Shown here piece by piece: positions 28,976 through 37,808 of a stretch of DNA of 64,000 nt. The stretch is taken from NCBI GenBank assembly GCA_045106855.1, contig JBGCFI010000076.1:44871-108870 (forward strand). The letters run 5' to 3'. The translations under genes were made by a program, and so were the position numbers. The DNA comes from Granulosicoccus sp045106855. Lineage in GTDB: Bacteria; Pseudomonadota; Gammaproteobacteria; Granulosicoccales; Granulosicoccaceae. The notes under the pieces were generated by a model. It was not told where the DNA came from and searched no databases. It worked only from the letters and a program-made list of their open reading frames with translations. Every line of letters starts with the position of its first letter. Positions within the stretch are counted from its first letter, which is position 1.

Positions 28976-29464
28976 ATGAAGAAACTGAAAATGACACTCG
29001 TTGTTCTGGTTGCTGTTGCTGTGATAGCCACTGTCGCGCTCAAACTAGCCATACCTACATTGTCGGGCAAGAGCGCAGCCTCCGGTATCGTCGTCTCCAG
29101 CGATGGTCTGTCCAGCCTGGGCGATTGTCCGGATACACCAAACTGCCACGGCTCGGAGTCCAGCCGACAAGCACAAACGGTGGCACGATTTGTAATAACG
29201 AAAACTGCGAGCGATGCCATTGACACATTGGCGACCATCGTTTCAACACAAGCACGAACACAAATCGTTACTCAGGATGAGCGTTATCTGCACGCAACCT
29301 TCGCTACAAAATTCATGGGTTATATTGATGACGTAGAATTTTTGCTTGCCGATGACGGGCAAAGTGTACAAGTCCGTAGCGCTTCCAGAATCGGTAAAAG
29401 TGATTTGGGCGCTAACAAAAAACGCATAAACAATTTGCGCACATTGGCAGAAGGCAAACTATAA
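28976..29464 (+). CDS. DUF1499 family exported/membrane protein
   Basis: A protein of 162 residues with an N-terminal hydrophobic helix (residues ~6-24) acting as signal anchor. LGDCPDTPNCHGSES is close to the CP-SPNCV motif of DUF1499, and HATFATKFMGYIDDVEFLL plus VRSASRIGKSDLGANKKRI complete the family pattern. The role is unknown. The frame is open much further upstream, overlapping pdxH; ATG 28976, 13 bp after the pdxH stop, gives the natural signal segment. Confidence 0.85.
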   Translation: MKKLKMTLVVLVAVAVIATVALKLAIPTLSGKSAASGIVVSSDGLSSLGDCPDTPNCHGSESSRQAQTVARFVITKTASDAIDTLATIVSTQARTQIVTQDERYLHATFATKFMGYIDDVEFLLADDGQSVQVRSASRIGKSDLGANKKRINNLRTLAEGKL

Positions 29465-29577
29465 ATTCCGTTTGCCAACGTAGGCATAGCCACTAAAGGC
29501 AATCAGATATCCTACTGATGGACGCGCCAGATCATCTGCTTGAGGGAATAAGATAAAAGCGTAAATTTTCCCGACTG

Positions 29578-29817
29578 ATGACAAATAGCACAAAAATCGC
29601 GGGTGTGAAACTAAGGTTCGTTGACCAACGCAAACGTTCCAAATCGCTGGCATTCAGGATATTCCACGCAAAAAAAGGTGAAAAAACCGCACTTTATCCT
29701 CTGCATGTAACCACACTCAAGCAAGTAGAGCGCAGTGTTGAGAAAGTAAGCTGCTGTACAGCTGAATCTGAAAAAGCCCAAAACTGCATAGCAGAAATTG
29801 AGTATTACTGCGCTTAG
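29578..29817 (+). CDS. Small basic hypothetical protein
   Basis: A 79-residue open frame starting at ATG 29578 and rich in Lys, with three cysteines near the end (VSCCTAE and NCIAEIEYYC). No family was recognised and there is no clear ribosome-binding site. It lies in the 1-kb low-density stretch between the DUF1499 gene and the transposase relic. Composition is protein-like, but it may be chance. Confidence 0.3.
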   Translation: MTNSTKIAGVKLRFVDQRKRSKSLAFRIFHAKKGEKTALYPLHVTTLKQVERSVEKVSCCTAESEKAQNCIAEIEYYCA

Positions 29818-29874
29818 ACTCCGCGCGTTGTAAATCAGACACTACGCCGTGTTTACTTGAATGAGACGGTGCCA

Positions 29875-30150
29875 CCGTCAGAGAAAATTGTCAGCCTCTT
29901 TGAGCCACACATCGTCTGCAACTGGCAGCGCAGGCTATCTGCACTTTGCGCCCTGCCTGTGCTCCCATTGCTATCCGGCACGTGATCGAGTAGCCGAAGT
30001 AGCTGTTTCATCGTACTGCCCTCTGCATCGTCCACCGCCAATGTCAGATAATCGCTCTGCTCATCTGAAGGCCAACCAACCCCGGCTGGGCGCCCCTGCC
30101 GCTCAAGATACCGAGCAACGCGTTCACTTATCGTGGTTAGCAACGCGCTG
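29875..30150 (-). pseudogene. IS91-family transposase relic (frameshifted)
   Basis: Minus-strand translation gives LLTTISERVARYLERQGR, then SDYLTLAVDDAEGSTMKQL. After a frame change near 29990 it continues as GYSITCRIAMGAQAGRK. In order these match the C-terminal third of IS91-type (Y2) transposases, which read ...ISERVGRYLERQGLL...SYLAL...LQGHSITYRIAVGPQAGRK. The upstream catalytic part is absent, as are recognisable element ends. A second, diverged relic lies at 60.5-61.0 kb in this window. Confidence 0.6.
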
Positions 30151-30452
30151 CACCCATACCCACGTTGGTCACAACAAGTTGAATATCGTGTAAGTCGAGC
30201 TAGTAATGATGGCATTAAGCAACTCTCCCTGCGCCGTTGGAGACATATCACGGCTATCACCTTCTTATGCGCTAAAACCGAGAAGATCAATCTTGCCTAA
30301 TCAACACCATCAATAGTACTCTTCATGATGGACTCTCCTTTTATGTAGTATGTGTGAGAACAATGACTTTACCTCACTTTTTTCTAGAGGTAGGGGAGTC
30401 CAATTTTCTTCTTATACTCTTAATCTTCATTTGGTTAAGTTGTACTTGATTT

Positions 30453-30935
30453 TTGAGTGCAAGAAAAATAGTAGGACACTATGAAAAAATTTTTAAGTAT
30501 CTAGGGTTTGGGGTTTTAAGCGTTGTCGTATTCTTTGTCGCAATCATTGTTATAACAAACATCGGTGGCATCAATAAAGAGGAGACATTTCCTCCCTATA
30601 TCGAAGAGGCTGTCCCGAAGCTTGCAACTTGGGACATTGATCAATACGAATTATTGATGTCTAAAAAAGGCTTTGAATCTGCGACACCAATAAAATGGCA
30701 GATCTACCTTGATATGTTCGAAAAGCTGGGTGTTCTTCAAAAAGTAGGCGTGCCTAACCTCCAAAATTCCAGAGTAGAATCAAAATTTTCATCAGGCTCA
30801 ACAACCTATGTGACCTATTTGGTTCCGCTTATCTTTGATAGCGGTGAAGCCCAGGTCCAGCTTGGGTTGCAGTACAACAGTGAAAAAATAGAGATAAATA
30901 GCGTTCGTTTTTTATCGGATAGACTGTTTGAATAA
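30453..30935 (+). CDS. Hypothetical single-helix membrane protein
   Basis: A 160-residue frame starting at TTG 30453 with one N-terminal transmembrane helix (residues ~16-36, rich in Val, Phe and Ile), followed by a mixed soluble domain (PPYIEEAVPKLATWDIDQYE and later beta segments). It is clearly more AT-rich than its neighbours and sits in the decayed accessory patch, which suggests horizontal acquisition. No family was recognised. The start codon is uncertain, since no in-frame ATG precedes the helix. Confidence 0.55.
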   Translation: MSARKIVGHYEKIFKYLGFGVLSVVVFFVAIIVITNIGGINKEETFPPYIEEAVPKLATWDIDQYELLMSKKGFESATPIKWQIYLDMFEKLGVLQKVGVPNLQNSRVESKFSSGSTTYVTYLVPLIFDSGEAQVQLGLQYNSEKIEINSVRFLSDRLFE

Positions 30936-30961
30936 TGCTTGTAAAAAAACTATCGAGTCGA

Positions 30962-31078
30962 CTATTTTTTTGTACTTGAGAAGAAGTTAAAGCACTGCTG
31001 AAACTCATCTAAAAACCCACCTTGTTGTGGCCGTAGAGGTTTATTGCAATACGGGCAGCGACGACTTTTCAAGCTAAT
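30962..31078 (-). pseudogene. Zinc-ribbon protein fragment
   Basis: A minus-strand frame of 38 codons reads ISLKSRRCPYCNKPL and continues to a TAG at 30962. It resembles the C-terminal CPYC half of a zinc-ribbon protein without its first CxxC pair, and has no start except a TTG at 31072. The DNA at 31044-31070 resembles 31293-31318 in the next zinc-ribbon gene, so this may be a duplicated, truncated copy. Alternatively it is a genuine tiny ORF. Confidence 0.3.
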
Positions 31079-31265
31079 ATTTTATGGCAACTATGGCGAG
31101 CATCGGTTGCCACCTTTCCGACCGTGTATTAATTGAAGAAGGCCTTTAAGTTCGATTTACATCAGTCACGCCTTCAGATCATCGGTCGAGAGAAATTCCC
31201 ACACCGCGGCAATGCCGCTCACTACCACATGTTGACCGGCATGGGTCAAACGTTACTAATCATAC

Positions 31266-31550
31266 TCAGCGAAACCAACGATCACGGGCCAGATCGCAAT
31301 GCGGGCAGCGACCGCGAAAGTACAGGTAGCGTTGCCAGAACACGAACCCCTCTAATGACAAGCTTTTCTGGCACAACAGTTGACCACAGTTTTGACAACG
31401 AACTCGATTGAGAAGCCACATCTGCGAGAGAGCGATTGCGACAACAAACAAGATAACACCAATGGGTTCTGGAATTCCCGAAGCGACGATGAGCCATCGC
31501 GCGGGAAACATGGACAGCACCCACAAGATAAGTACGTGTTCAATTTTCAT
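31266..31550 (-). CDS. Small zinc-ribbon membrane protein
   Basis: About 94 residues from ATG 31550. Two hydrophobic helices (IEHVLILWVLSMFPARWL and IGVILFVVAIALSQMWLL) are followed by CQNCGQLLC and CPHCD, a zinc-ribbon facing the cytoplasm. The frame is open to 31625, but ATG 31550 gives the natural start. No specific family or function was recognised; it lies alone among gene fragments. Confidence 0.5.
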   Translation of the reverse strand: MKIEHVLILWVLSMFPARWLIVASGIPEPIGVILFVVAIALSQMWLLNRVRCQNCGQLLCQKSLSLEGFVFWQRYLYFRGRCPHCDLARDRWFR

Positions 31551-31691
31551 AGGAATCGAGGTATGTATTCTTAGTCGCTCACTTGTTGCGGCTGTTACCA
31601 AAATAGTATAGTCCGCGCCGTACACTATTATCAGCTCAAAAGATGGAGACGTTCGTCGATTGCAATCAATGCACGTGCTGGCATCCAGTAG

Positions 31692-31838
31692 GATGGTTTC
31701 GACACTCTCGGAGTTGTATACTCTAATTTAAGCTCGATTAGCGATACTGACAATAACACATGGAGTGGCAGTGTCAGTAGCAGCCAATCGGCGTCAGACG
31801 GCGGCTATGGCACTAGTGAACAAGGAGAGTTCGGTTAG
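31692..31838 (+). other. Possible 3' remnant of a Ser/Gly/Asp-rich protein gene
   Basis: The plus strand is open from just after a TAG (31689-31691) to a TAG at 31836-31838 without any ATG, GTG or TTG start. The translation includes TDNNTWSGSVSSSQSASDGG and is low-complexity and acidic, like the tail of a surface or secreted protein. It could be a decayed gene end or chance. Confidence 0.25.
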
Positions 31839-31944
31839 GATATTATATATTGCTCGTAGGTTCACTGATGCCTTTCTGGCAAAGTACATTTATTGATGCT
31901 ATTGCTTCGCGCATTTATCGTGTGTTGTATTTTATCTCTATCTC

Positions 31945-33006
31945 TTAACGTACTGATTGTCCGCTGGCTTTATCAAATAAATGCAAAGTTTCGGGATTTG
32001 CACCCAGAAAAATGGATTCACCCGGTCTTGGAGCGTCACGACCTGGCCCCGAGGCAATGACCTCCAGACCACCAACATCGACATACAACAGCGTCTCGGA
32101 ACCCAAGGGTTCAACCACTGATATCTTGCCCTCTAAAATAGCTTGTGATTTATCAACGGGAAGAAGATCCCCGGGACGTATGCCAATGGTCAGTTCATGG
32201 GGCTCGCCACTTGAAGCCAGTCGGCTATCTATTCTGTCGCCATTCCATAACACCAGGCCATCACTATCCAGCACACCGGGCAGCATGTTCATCGAGGGAG
32301 CACCGATAAACTGAGCAACAAACGTATTGGCAGGATTGTGATACACCTCGGCAGGTGTACCCACTTGCTGAATATAACCGTCTTGCATAATCACGATTCT
32401 ATCTGCCATGGTCATAGCTTCGACTTGATCGTGAGTCACAAAGATAATGGTTGTACCAACACGCTGATGCAGTTTCTTGATTTCAAGTCGCATCTGAGTT
32501 CGCAGCTGAGCATCCAGGTTTGATAGTGGCTCGTCGAACAGAAAAACAGCCGGATCTCTGACCAGGGCGCGACCGATGGCAACGCGCTGACGCTGACCTC
32601 CGGACAGTTCATTGGGCTTGCGATCGAGATAGTCGGACATACCCAGAAGGGTTGCCACTTCGCGAATTTTTGCCTCTTTATCGGCTTTGGGTAATTTGGA
32701 TGTGCGCAGGCCAAAGCCGATGTTCTTCTTCACACTCATGTGTGGATAGATTGCATAGTTCTGGAATACCATGGCGATATTCCGCTGCTTGGGCTCCAGA
32801 TTATTCACTACCTGGTCATTGATCTCGATGGTGCCGCCAGTGACATCTTCCAGACCGGCAATCATTCTCAAGGTGGTGGATTTACCACAACCCGACGGAC
32901 CGACAAACACCACAAATTCACCATCCTCAACCTCCAGGCTGATACCGTGAAGTACTTCGGTTTTACCGTAGGTTTTTACAAGATCACGTACGGCCAGGTT
33001 TGCCAT
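31945..33006 (-). CDS. Carbohydrate ABC transporter ATP-binding protein (UgpC/MalK type)
   Basis: A 353-residue ATPase. Walker A is GPSGCGKST (residues ~37-45), the ABC signature LSGGQRQR, Walker B VFLFDEPLSNLDAQ, and a C-terminal TOBE domain with IGIRPGDL as in MalK/UgpC. It energises import through the two permeases encoded upstream. It is the last gene of the operon SBP-permease-permease-lyase-ATPase, starting 3 bp after the lyase gene. The sugar specificity cannot be read from the ATPase. Confidence 0.9.
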   Translation of the reverse strand: MANLAVRDLVKTYGKTEVLHGISLEVEDGEFVVFVGPSGCGKSTTLRMIAGLEDVTGGTIEINDQVVNNLEPKQRNIAMVFQNYAIYPHMSVKKNIGFGLRTSKLPKADKEAKIREVATLLGMSDYLDRKPNELSGGQRQRVAIGRALVRDPAVFLFDEPLSNLDAQLRTQMRLEIKKLHQRVGTTIIFVTHDQVEAMTMADRIVIMQDGYIQQVGTPAEVYHNPANTFVAQFIGAPSMNMLPGVLDSDGLVLWNGDRIDSRLASSGEPHELTIGIRPGDLLPVDKSQAILEGKISVVEPLGSETLLYVDVGGLEVIASGPGRDAPRPGESIFLGANPETLHLFDKASGQSVR

Positions 33007-33009
33007 TGT

Positions 33010-34500
33010 CTACTGCTCCAGTAGTGCATTGAATGCACGTGTTCTTTTATTCAAGGCTACGGCAATTCTCTCAGGCCCCTCATTGAGCTCTTTGCCAAGA
33101 TCATTGATGCACTGTGAATAGTGCGAAACAGCTTCGTCCATAGCGTTTTTTCCGGGTCCTCCAAAACGTTCTCGTACAGCGACGAATTGCTGCATGGATA
33201 CAGAGCGTATGAATGCGGGTTCGTCCAGTGATGTCGCTTTTCCCGCAGCCTGTTCAAACGCATACTCAAATGCTGCATAGCCTGCCCGCAAGGTTGTGCC
33301 TTGCCGGATCACCTCACTAGCGGTGGCGGCCGCTATTTCATGGGCTTGTCGAAATGACAGTTGCTCCTGGCGGACCAGTGTATCGGCAAGTTCTGTAATG
33401 GTGATACAGGCACGATCTGCGTTATCAGTGACACGTTCGCCATTGATGTTGACTGCCGTCATAAACGAGGCAAGCAGACGCAACACGCGCGCCCCGCTAT
33501 CGAAAGCTGCATATCCGGCCGCCTGTACCTCACCTTCACTATCGTTCATATCCGTAAACGGTGTGTTATGCATGGTATTAACGATCATGTCACACCGCCC
33601 CGCCGTGATACTGGCCAGGTGGCGCAAGTGTTCGATAGGTACCGGGTTGCGCTTTTGCGGCATGATTGAGGATATCTGGACGAGTGCGTCTGGCACCTGT
33701 AACTGCCCTACTTCGAACGAAGACCAGAACGCCATATCCTGAACAACACGACCCAGATGCACAAACAGCAACTTGATGGCTGAGTACAAGCCGGTGATGT
33801 AATCAACCGATGCTATGCATCCATAGCTGTTGCGCTTTGGCGCACTGAAGCCCAGCAGTTCAGCCATGGACTGGCGATCAATCGCAAACCCCGTGGTGGT
33901 TATTGCGGCAGCCCCCATGGGGCAAAGATCAAGCAACGTTCGAGCTGCCTGAAGTCGCTGAATATCTGATAAAAGAACTTCAAGCACCGCTGCCAGATAA
34001 TGAGCGAATGTATCGGGCTGTGCCGGTTGCCCATGCGTGTAGGCAACAATGAGTGTGTCACGCTCCTGATTAATACGTAACTGGAGTACTTTCGCCAATG
34101 CCAGGGCAAGGCCTGACAGTTTGTCACAGCGCTCTCTCAGCGCCATCTTGAACACCGTATGGTCCATATCATTGCGTGAACGCGCAGTGTGCAGCATCCC
34201 GCCCAGATCAGCCCCGAGCCGCTGCTTGAGTTCGGCCTCGACAAGAAAAAAGTAATCCTCGTGTTCACCCGTGTACTGAAGTGAATCAAGATCGAGTTCA
34301 TCCTCCACAGCCTGCAGGGCTTTGGCAATCGAACGTGCCTGTGACCTGTCCAGGATATCGCAGTTATGCAGCATCACCAGGTGTGCCTGGTTAATGGCTG
34401 CCATTGATGAAGCGTAGTGTGTTTTTACACCATCAAACAAAGGCGCCAGGACAGTGTCACGATAGACCGGATCGGGAAAGAGCGAGAAGTCCTTTGTCAT
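33010..34500 (-). CDS. Argininosuccinate lyase-like enzyme (aspartase/fumarase superfamily)
   Basis: A 496-residue lyase of the superfamily that eliminates fumarate from succinyl-amines. HTARSRNDMD, YTHGQPAQP and the flexible signature loop SSIMPQKRNP are clear. It diverges from canonical ArgH: the ASL segment RNSLDSVSDRD reads RNSYGCIASVD here, the N-terminus lacks WGGRF, and it is ~35 residues longer. It lies inside the sugar-type ABC operon (4-bp overlap with the permease gene, 3 bp before the ATPase gene) rather than with arg genes. A catabolic lyase acting on an imported compound is the likely role; plain ArgH is the alternative. Confidence 0.75.
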   Translation of the reverse strand: MTKDFSLFPDPVYRDTVLAPLFDGVKTHYASSMAAINQAHLVMLHNCDILDRSQARSIAKALQAVEDELDLDSLQYTGEHEDYFFLVEAELKQRLGADLGGMLHTARSRNDMDHTVFKMALRERCDKLSGLALALAKVLQLRINQERDTLIVAYTHGQPAQPDTFAHYLAAVLEVLLSDIQRLQAARTLLDLCPMGAAAITTTGFAIDRQSMAELLGFSAPKRNSYGCIASVDYITGLYSAIKLLFVHLGRVVQDMAFWSSFEVGQLQVPDALVQISSIMPQKRNPVPIEHLRHLASITAGRCDMIVNTMHNTPFTDMNDSEGEVQAAGYAAFDSGARVLRLLASFMTAVNINGERVTDNADRACITITELADTLVRQEQLSFRQAHEIAAATASEVIRQGTTLRAGYAAFEYAFEQAAGKATSLDEPAFIRSVSMQQFVAVRERFGGPGKNAMDEAVSHYSQCINDLGKELNEGPERIAVALNKRTRAFNALLEQ

Positions 34501-35411
34501 CCTTTAAGGCCTGCCATCACCACTCCACGAATAATGAAACGTTGAAAAATCAGGAACACCACCAATGTGGGCAGCACTGAAATGGCAGCGCCCGTCATAA
34601 TCAGTTCCCATTCAACGGATTGTTCGACACTGAATGTCGTCAACCCGACCGGCAAGGTGTACATATCCTGACTATTGGTAACGATCAACGGCCATATAAA
34701 CGCCGTCCAGTTTCCCAGAAATACAAAGATTGCCAATGCAGCCAGTGCGGGTTTGACCAAAGGCATTGCCACAGTCCACCATATCTGTAATTCGTTCAAG
34801 CCGTCGATACGTGCAGCCTCGATAAAATCATCGGGAACCGTTTCGAAAAACTGCTTCATCAGAAACACACCAAAGGCTGTCATCAGGCCCGGGAACATAA
34901 TGCCCCATGTGGTATCCAGCCAGCCAAACTGCTGTGACATCAAATACCAGGGGATGACCAGCATCTCGGTGGGTATCATCAGGGTGGACAAGATGGCGAT
35001 AAACACAACGTAACGTCCACGAAACCGAAACTTGCACAAGGTGTATCCCACCAGCGAATCGAACAACACATTGGATAGGGTTGTCAGCGTGGCAATGATC
35101 AGGGAATTCCAGAACCAGCGCATGAAACGTCCATCGCTCATCACATACGTGTAGTTTTCAAACGTGGGTTCCTCGGGGATGAGGTTCAGGTTGTAGACTT
35201 CGAAGGGGAATTTGAATGATGTGGACAACATATAAGCCAGAGGCATGACCATCAGCAGGCCACCTGCAAACAAAATTACCCATCGAATAAACTGCGCCCA
35301 GTGACGCTTGGGCTTACCGGCAACCACTACCGTCCTTGAGGCTAACAACGTCTCAGAACTGGCTTTGATTGTCAGATCATTAGAGCTTTCTGCAAGCTGC
35401 TCCGTAGCCAC
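34497..35411 (-). CDS. Carbohydrate ABC transporter permease (MalG type)
   Basis: A 304-residue inner-membrane permease with six predicted helices. The EAA loop EAARIDGLNELQIWWTVAMPL contacts the ATPase, and the C-terminus QRFIIRGVVMAGLKG is typical of MalG/AraQ permeases. A ~40-residue cytoplasmic N-terminal extension precedes helix 1. It follows the MalF-type gene by 1 bp and overlaps the lyase gene by 4 bp. Confidence 0.9.
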   Translation of the reverse strand: MATEQLAESSNDLTIKASSETLLASRTVVVAGKPKRHWAQFIRWVILFAGGLLMVMPLAYMLSTSFKFPFEVYNLNLIPEEPTFENYTYVMSDGRFMRWFWNSLIIATLTTLSNVLFDSLVGYTLCKFRFRGRYVVFIAILSTLMIPTEMLVIPWYLMSQQFGWLDTTWGIMFPGLMTAFGVFLMKQFFETVPDDFIEAARIDGLNELQIWWTVAMPLVKPALAALAIFVFLGNWTAFIWPLIVTNSQDMYTLPVGLTTFSVEQSVEWELIMTGAAISVLPTLVVFLIFQRFIIRGVVMAGLKG

Positions 35412-35412
35412 C

Positions 35413-36306
35413 CTACTTGTCCCTCAACAATCGGAGTTGTAAGAGGCTCACGATGAGGAGCACCACAAAAAGCACAACCGTTTGCGCAGCGGCATACCCC
35501 ATATCGAACGCATTGAACGCCGTATCGTAGATCATCAGGACCAGAGGTTTGGTGGAGTTCAGCGGCCCCCCGGGGTTATTGGTCGTCATGTTAAAGACAT
35601 GATCGAAAATGCGCAGAAAACCAATAGAGGAGAACACCACGAGAAAAACAATAGTGGGTTTAAGCAATGGCAGCGTAATTTCTTTCAGAATAGTCCAGTT
35701 CGAAACCCCATCAATGTAGGCTGCTTCATAGTAGGTTTTAGGAATGGCGCGTAATCCCGCCATGAAGATAATGACCTGAAAACCAAGACCTGCCCAGATG
35801 GCAGGAGCCAGAACACTTGGCAATGCATTGGTAGTGGAATTAAGAAAAGCTACCTGCGAGATACCCATCGAGGCCAGAAAATTATTGAACAGACCTATCG
35901 GCACAGGTTGGTAGAACCATCGCCATACCCACGCCATGGCAACGGCACTGGTCATGAACGGTAGAAAATACAATGCCCGCAAGGTACCGTGCAGAAAGCG
36001 CACTTTATCCAGATGAAAGGCGATAACAAACGCCAGAAAAAGAGAAACCGGCGTACCAATCAGAAGATAGACAAACGTATTGCGAAAGACTTTCCAGAAA
36101 ACGGGATCATGCAACAACGTGGTGTAATTACTCAGGCCTGCCCACGTCCGTGCACCTAGAAGGTTCCACTCCTGAAAAGACAGGATGATGGCATTGGCCG
36201 TCGGGTAAAAACGCACCACCACGTAAAATACAATGGGCACCGCCAGAAACCCCCACGCCCAAAGCGTGTGTTTCTGGCGGATAGACAAACGTGAATAGAA
36301 ACTCAT
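35413..36306 (-). CDS. Carbohydrate ABC transporter permease (MalF/UgpA type)
   Basis: A 297-residue permease with six predicted membrane helices and the EAA loop YYEAAYIDGVSNWTILKEI. It forms the translocation pore with the MalG-type partner encoded 1 bp downstream. No large periplasmic P2 loop is present, so it is nearer UgpA or LacF than E. coli MalF. The binding-protein gene ends 32 bp upstream. Confidence 0.9.
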   Translation of the reverse strand: MSFYSRLSIRQKHTLWAWGFLAVPIVFYVVVRFYPTANAIILSFQEWNLLGARTWAGLSNYTTLLHDPVFWKVFRNTFVYLLIGTPVSLFLAFVIAFHLDKVRFLHGTLRALYFLPFMTSAVAMAWVWRWFYQPVPIGLFNNFLASMGISQVAFLNSTTNALPSVLAPAIWAGLGFQVIIFMAGLRAIPKTYYEAAYIDGVSNWTILKEITLPLLKPTIVFLVVFSSIGFLRIFDHVFNMTTNNPGGPLNSTKPLVLMIYDTAFNAFDMGYAAAQTVVLFVVLLIVSLLQLRLLRDK

Positions 36307-36338
36307 CGGCCCACGTGTCGGCCCAGTCTGGCTATGAA

Positions 36339-37592
36339 CTATTTGTAGAAGCCATCCAGGATGGTTTGTTCACCTGCTGCTGCGGCACTAAGGCTGTCCT
36401 CTACCGATTGACCTTCCAGAGTGATGCGACTGACCATATCGGTCATCAACTGGCGCTGTGCACTTTCATCGACGAAAACCGTTGATTGTGCATAGCCAAG
36501 CCCTTTGACAAACGGGCCGAATACTGCGTCCGCGGTGTTGGCTTCAGTGAGGGCGGCAGATGGCTTGGCTGGCAGTTCACCAACGGTATCCAACCAGATC
36601 TGCATGGCCTCATCGGAGGTAATGTACTGCATGAACTTCAGGGCAGCCTCATATTTTTCACCTTCAGCTTTGGTGGTTACTGCATTAACCCAGTAAGACG
36701 AGTAATTGGATTGGGTACCATCTGCCGCTGTTGGTAACTCGGCAACACCCCATTTTAATCCGCGAGTCTTGTTCAGTGCGCCAATTCGGAACGAGCCATC
36801 GATGTGCATGCCGGCACGACCTGCCTTGAAAGCGGCTTGCGGCTCGTCCATGAAAGTGCTTTGTGTCACTTCGTGCGTCTGCTCAAGGTCAACATACCAC
36901 TGTAGTGCTTTTTGCCCGGCTTCGGAATCATACGCCACCATAGAATTATCATCGCTGTAAGGCGTTCCACCGAATTGGCGTACAAGAACTTCACGCCACC
37001 AATGATGGTCTTGAGCCGTCATGCCCGTGGTGATACCAACCTGAGTTAGATTGCCGGCACCATCACGTTTGGTCAGTTTGCCGGCTATTTCAACCAGTTC
37101 ATCAAGCGTGGCTGGTGGTGCATCAATACCGGCCTCATCAAACAGACGCTGGTTATAGAACAACGCCAACGAGCGGACCGCTGTTGGCAGCGCCATGTAC
37201 TGATCATCACGCTTCATGGCCTGGACCATTGGAAAAAATTCGCTGTCGATGGTCTCTGGTGGAAATTGATCAGCTGGCAGTGGCTGAATCAGTTTTGCAT
37301 CAACGTAATCGTTCAACCATCCATAAAACAACTGAACGACATCCGGCCCCTCCCCGGCAGGAATCGCAGCAGCCACCTTGGTACGGTAGTCCGCATAAGG
37401 AAATTGATTGGTCTTGACGGTGATACCCGGGTTAGCCTCCTGGAAATTCTCGATCAGGGTATCCATGGCCGTAACCCGTGCTTCGAAAAAGTATTGCCAG
37501 TATTCGATTTCAACTTCGGCCCGCGCGCTGTTAGCGGTCACAAAAAGCGCTGAAAATGCAGTCGCAAGTAGAAGCATTCTGTGTTTGATCAT
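36339..37592 (-). CDS. Sugar-type extracellular solute-binding protein
   Basis: A family 1 binding protein of 417 residues with a Sec signal peptide ending near ANSARA (residues ~20-25). Typical segments are QFPYADYRTKVAAAIPAGEGPDVV-like near residues 70-90 and ALPTAVRSLALFYN. The open frame runs to 37721, but ATG 37592 gives the natural signal peptide. As first gene of the importer operon it is presumably the most highly expressed. It diverges from the PIG-L deacetylase across a 216-bp spacer likely to hold both promoters. Confidence 0.88.
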   Translation of the reverse strand: MIKHRMLLLATAFSALFVTANSARAEVEIEYWQYFFEARVTAMDTLIENFQEANPGITVKTNQFPYADYRTKVAAAIPAGEGPDVVQLFYGWLNDYVDAKLIQPLPADQFPPETIDSEFFPMVQAMKRDDQYMALPTAVRSLALFYNQRLFDEAGIDAPPATLDELVEIAGKLTKRDGAGNLTQVGITTGMTAQDHHWWREVLVRQFGGTPYSDDNSMVAYDSEAGQKALQWYVDLEQTHEVTQSTFMDEPQAAFKAGRAGMHIDGSFRIGALNKTRGLKWGVAELPTAADGTQSNYSSYWVNAVTTKAEGEKYEAALKFMQYITSDEAMQIWLDTVGELPAKPSAALTEANTADAVFGPFVKGLGYAQSTVFVDESAQRQLMTDMVSRITLEGQSVEDSLSAAAAGEQTILDGFYK

Positions 37593-37808
37593 CAGTTTTC
37601 TCCGTTGTGTGACACCAGCACAGACGCAAGTGCCGTGATTGGCATGTCGATCAGTGTCCTTCATGTTTAACCGATCCACCAGCAAGTTACAAGCGATCCG
37701 GCACCAGAGACAGGTTAGCATCGGGCCTTCTGTACCTTAAAACGCCACAGAGCTGCACTCGCTTGATATGCTCGATTGCCCAAGGCTGCACGTTCGTGGA
37801 GTGTTCTG

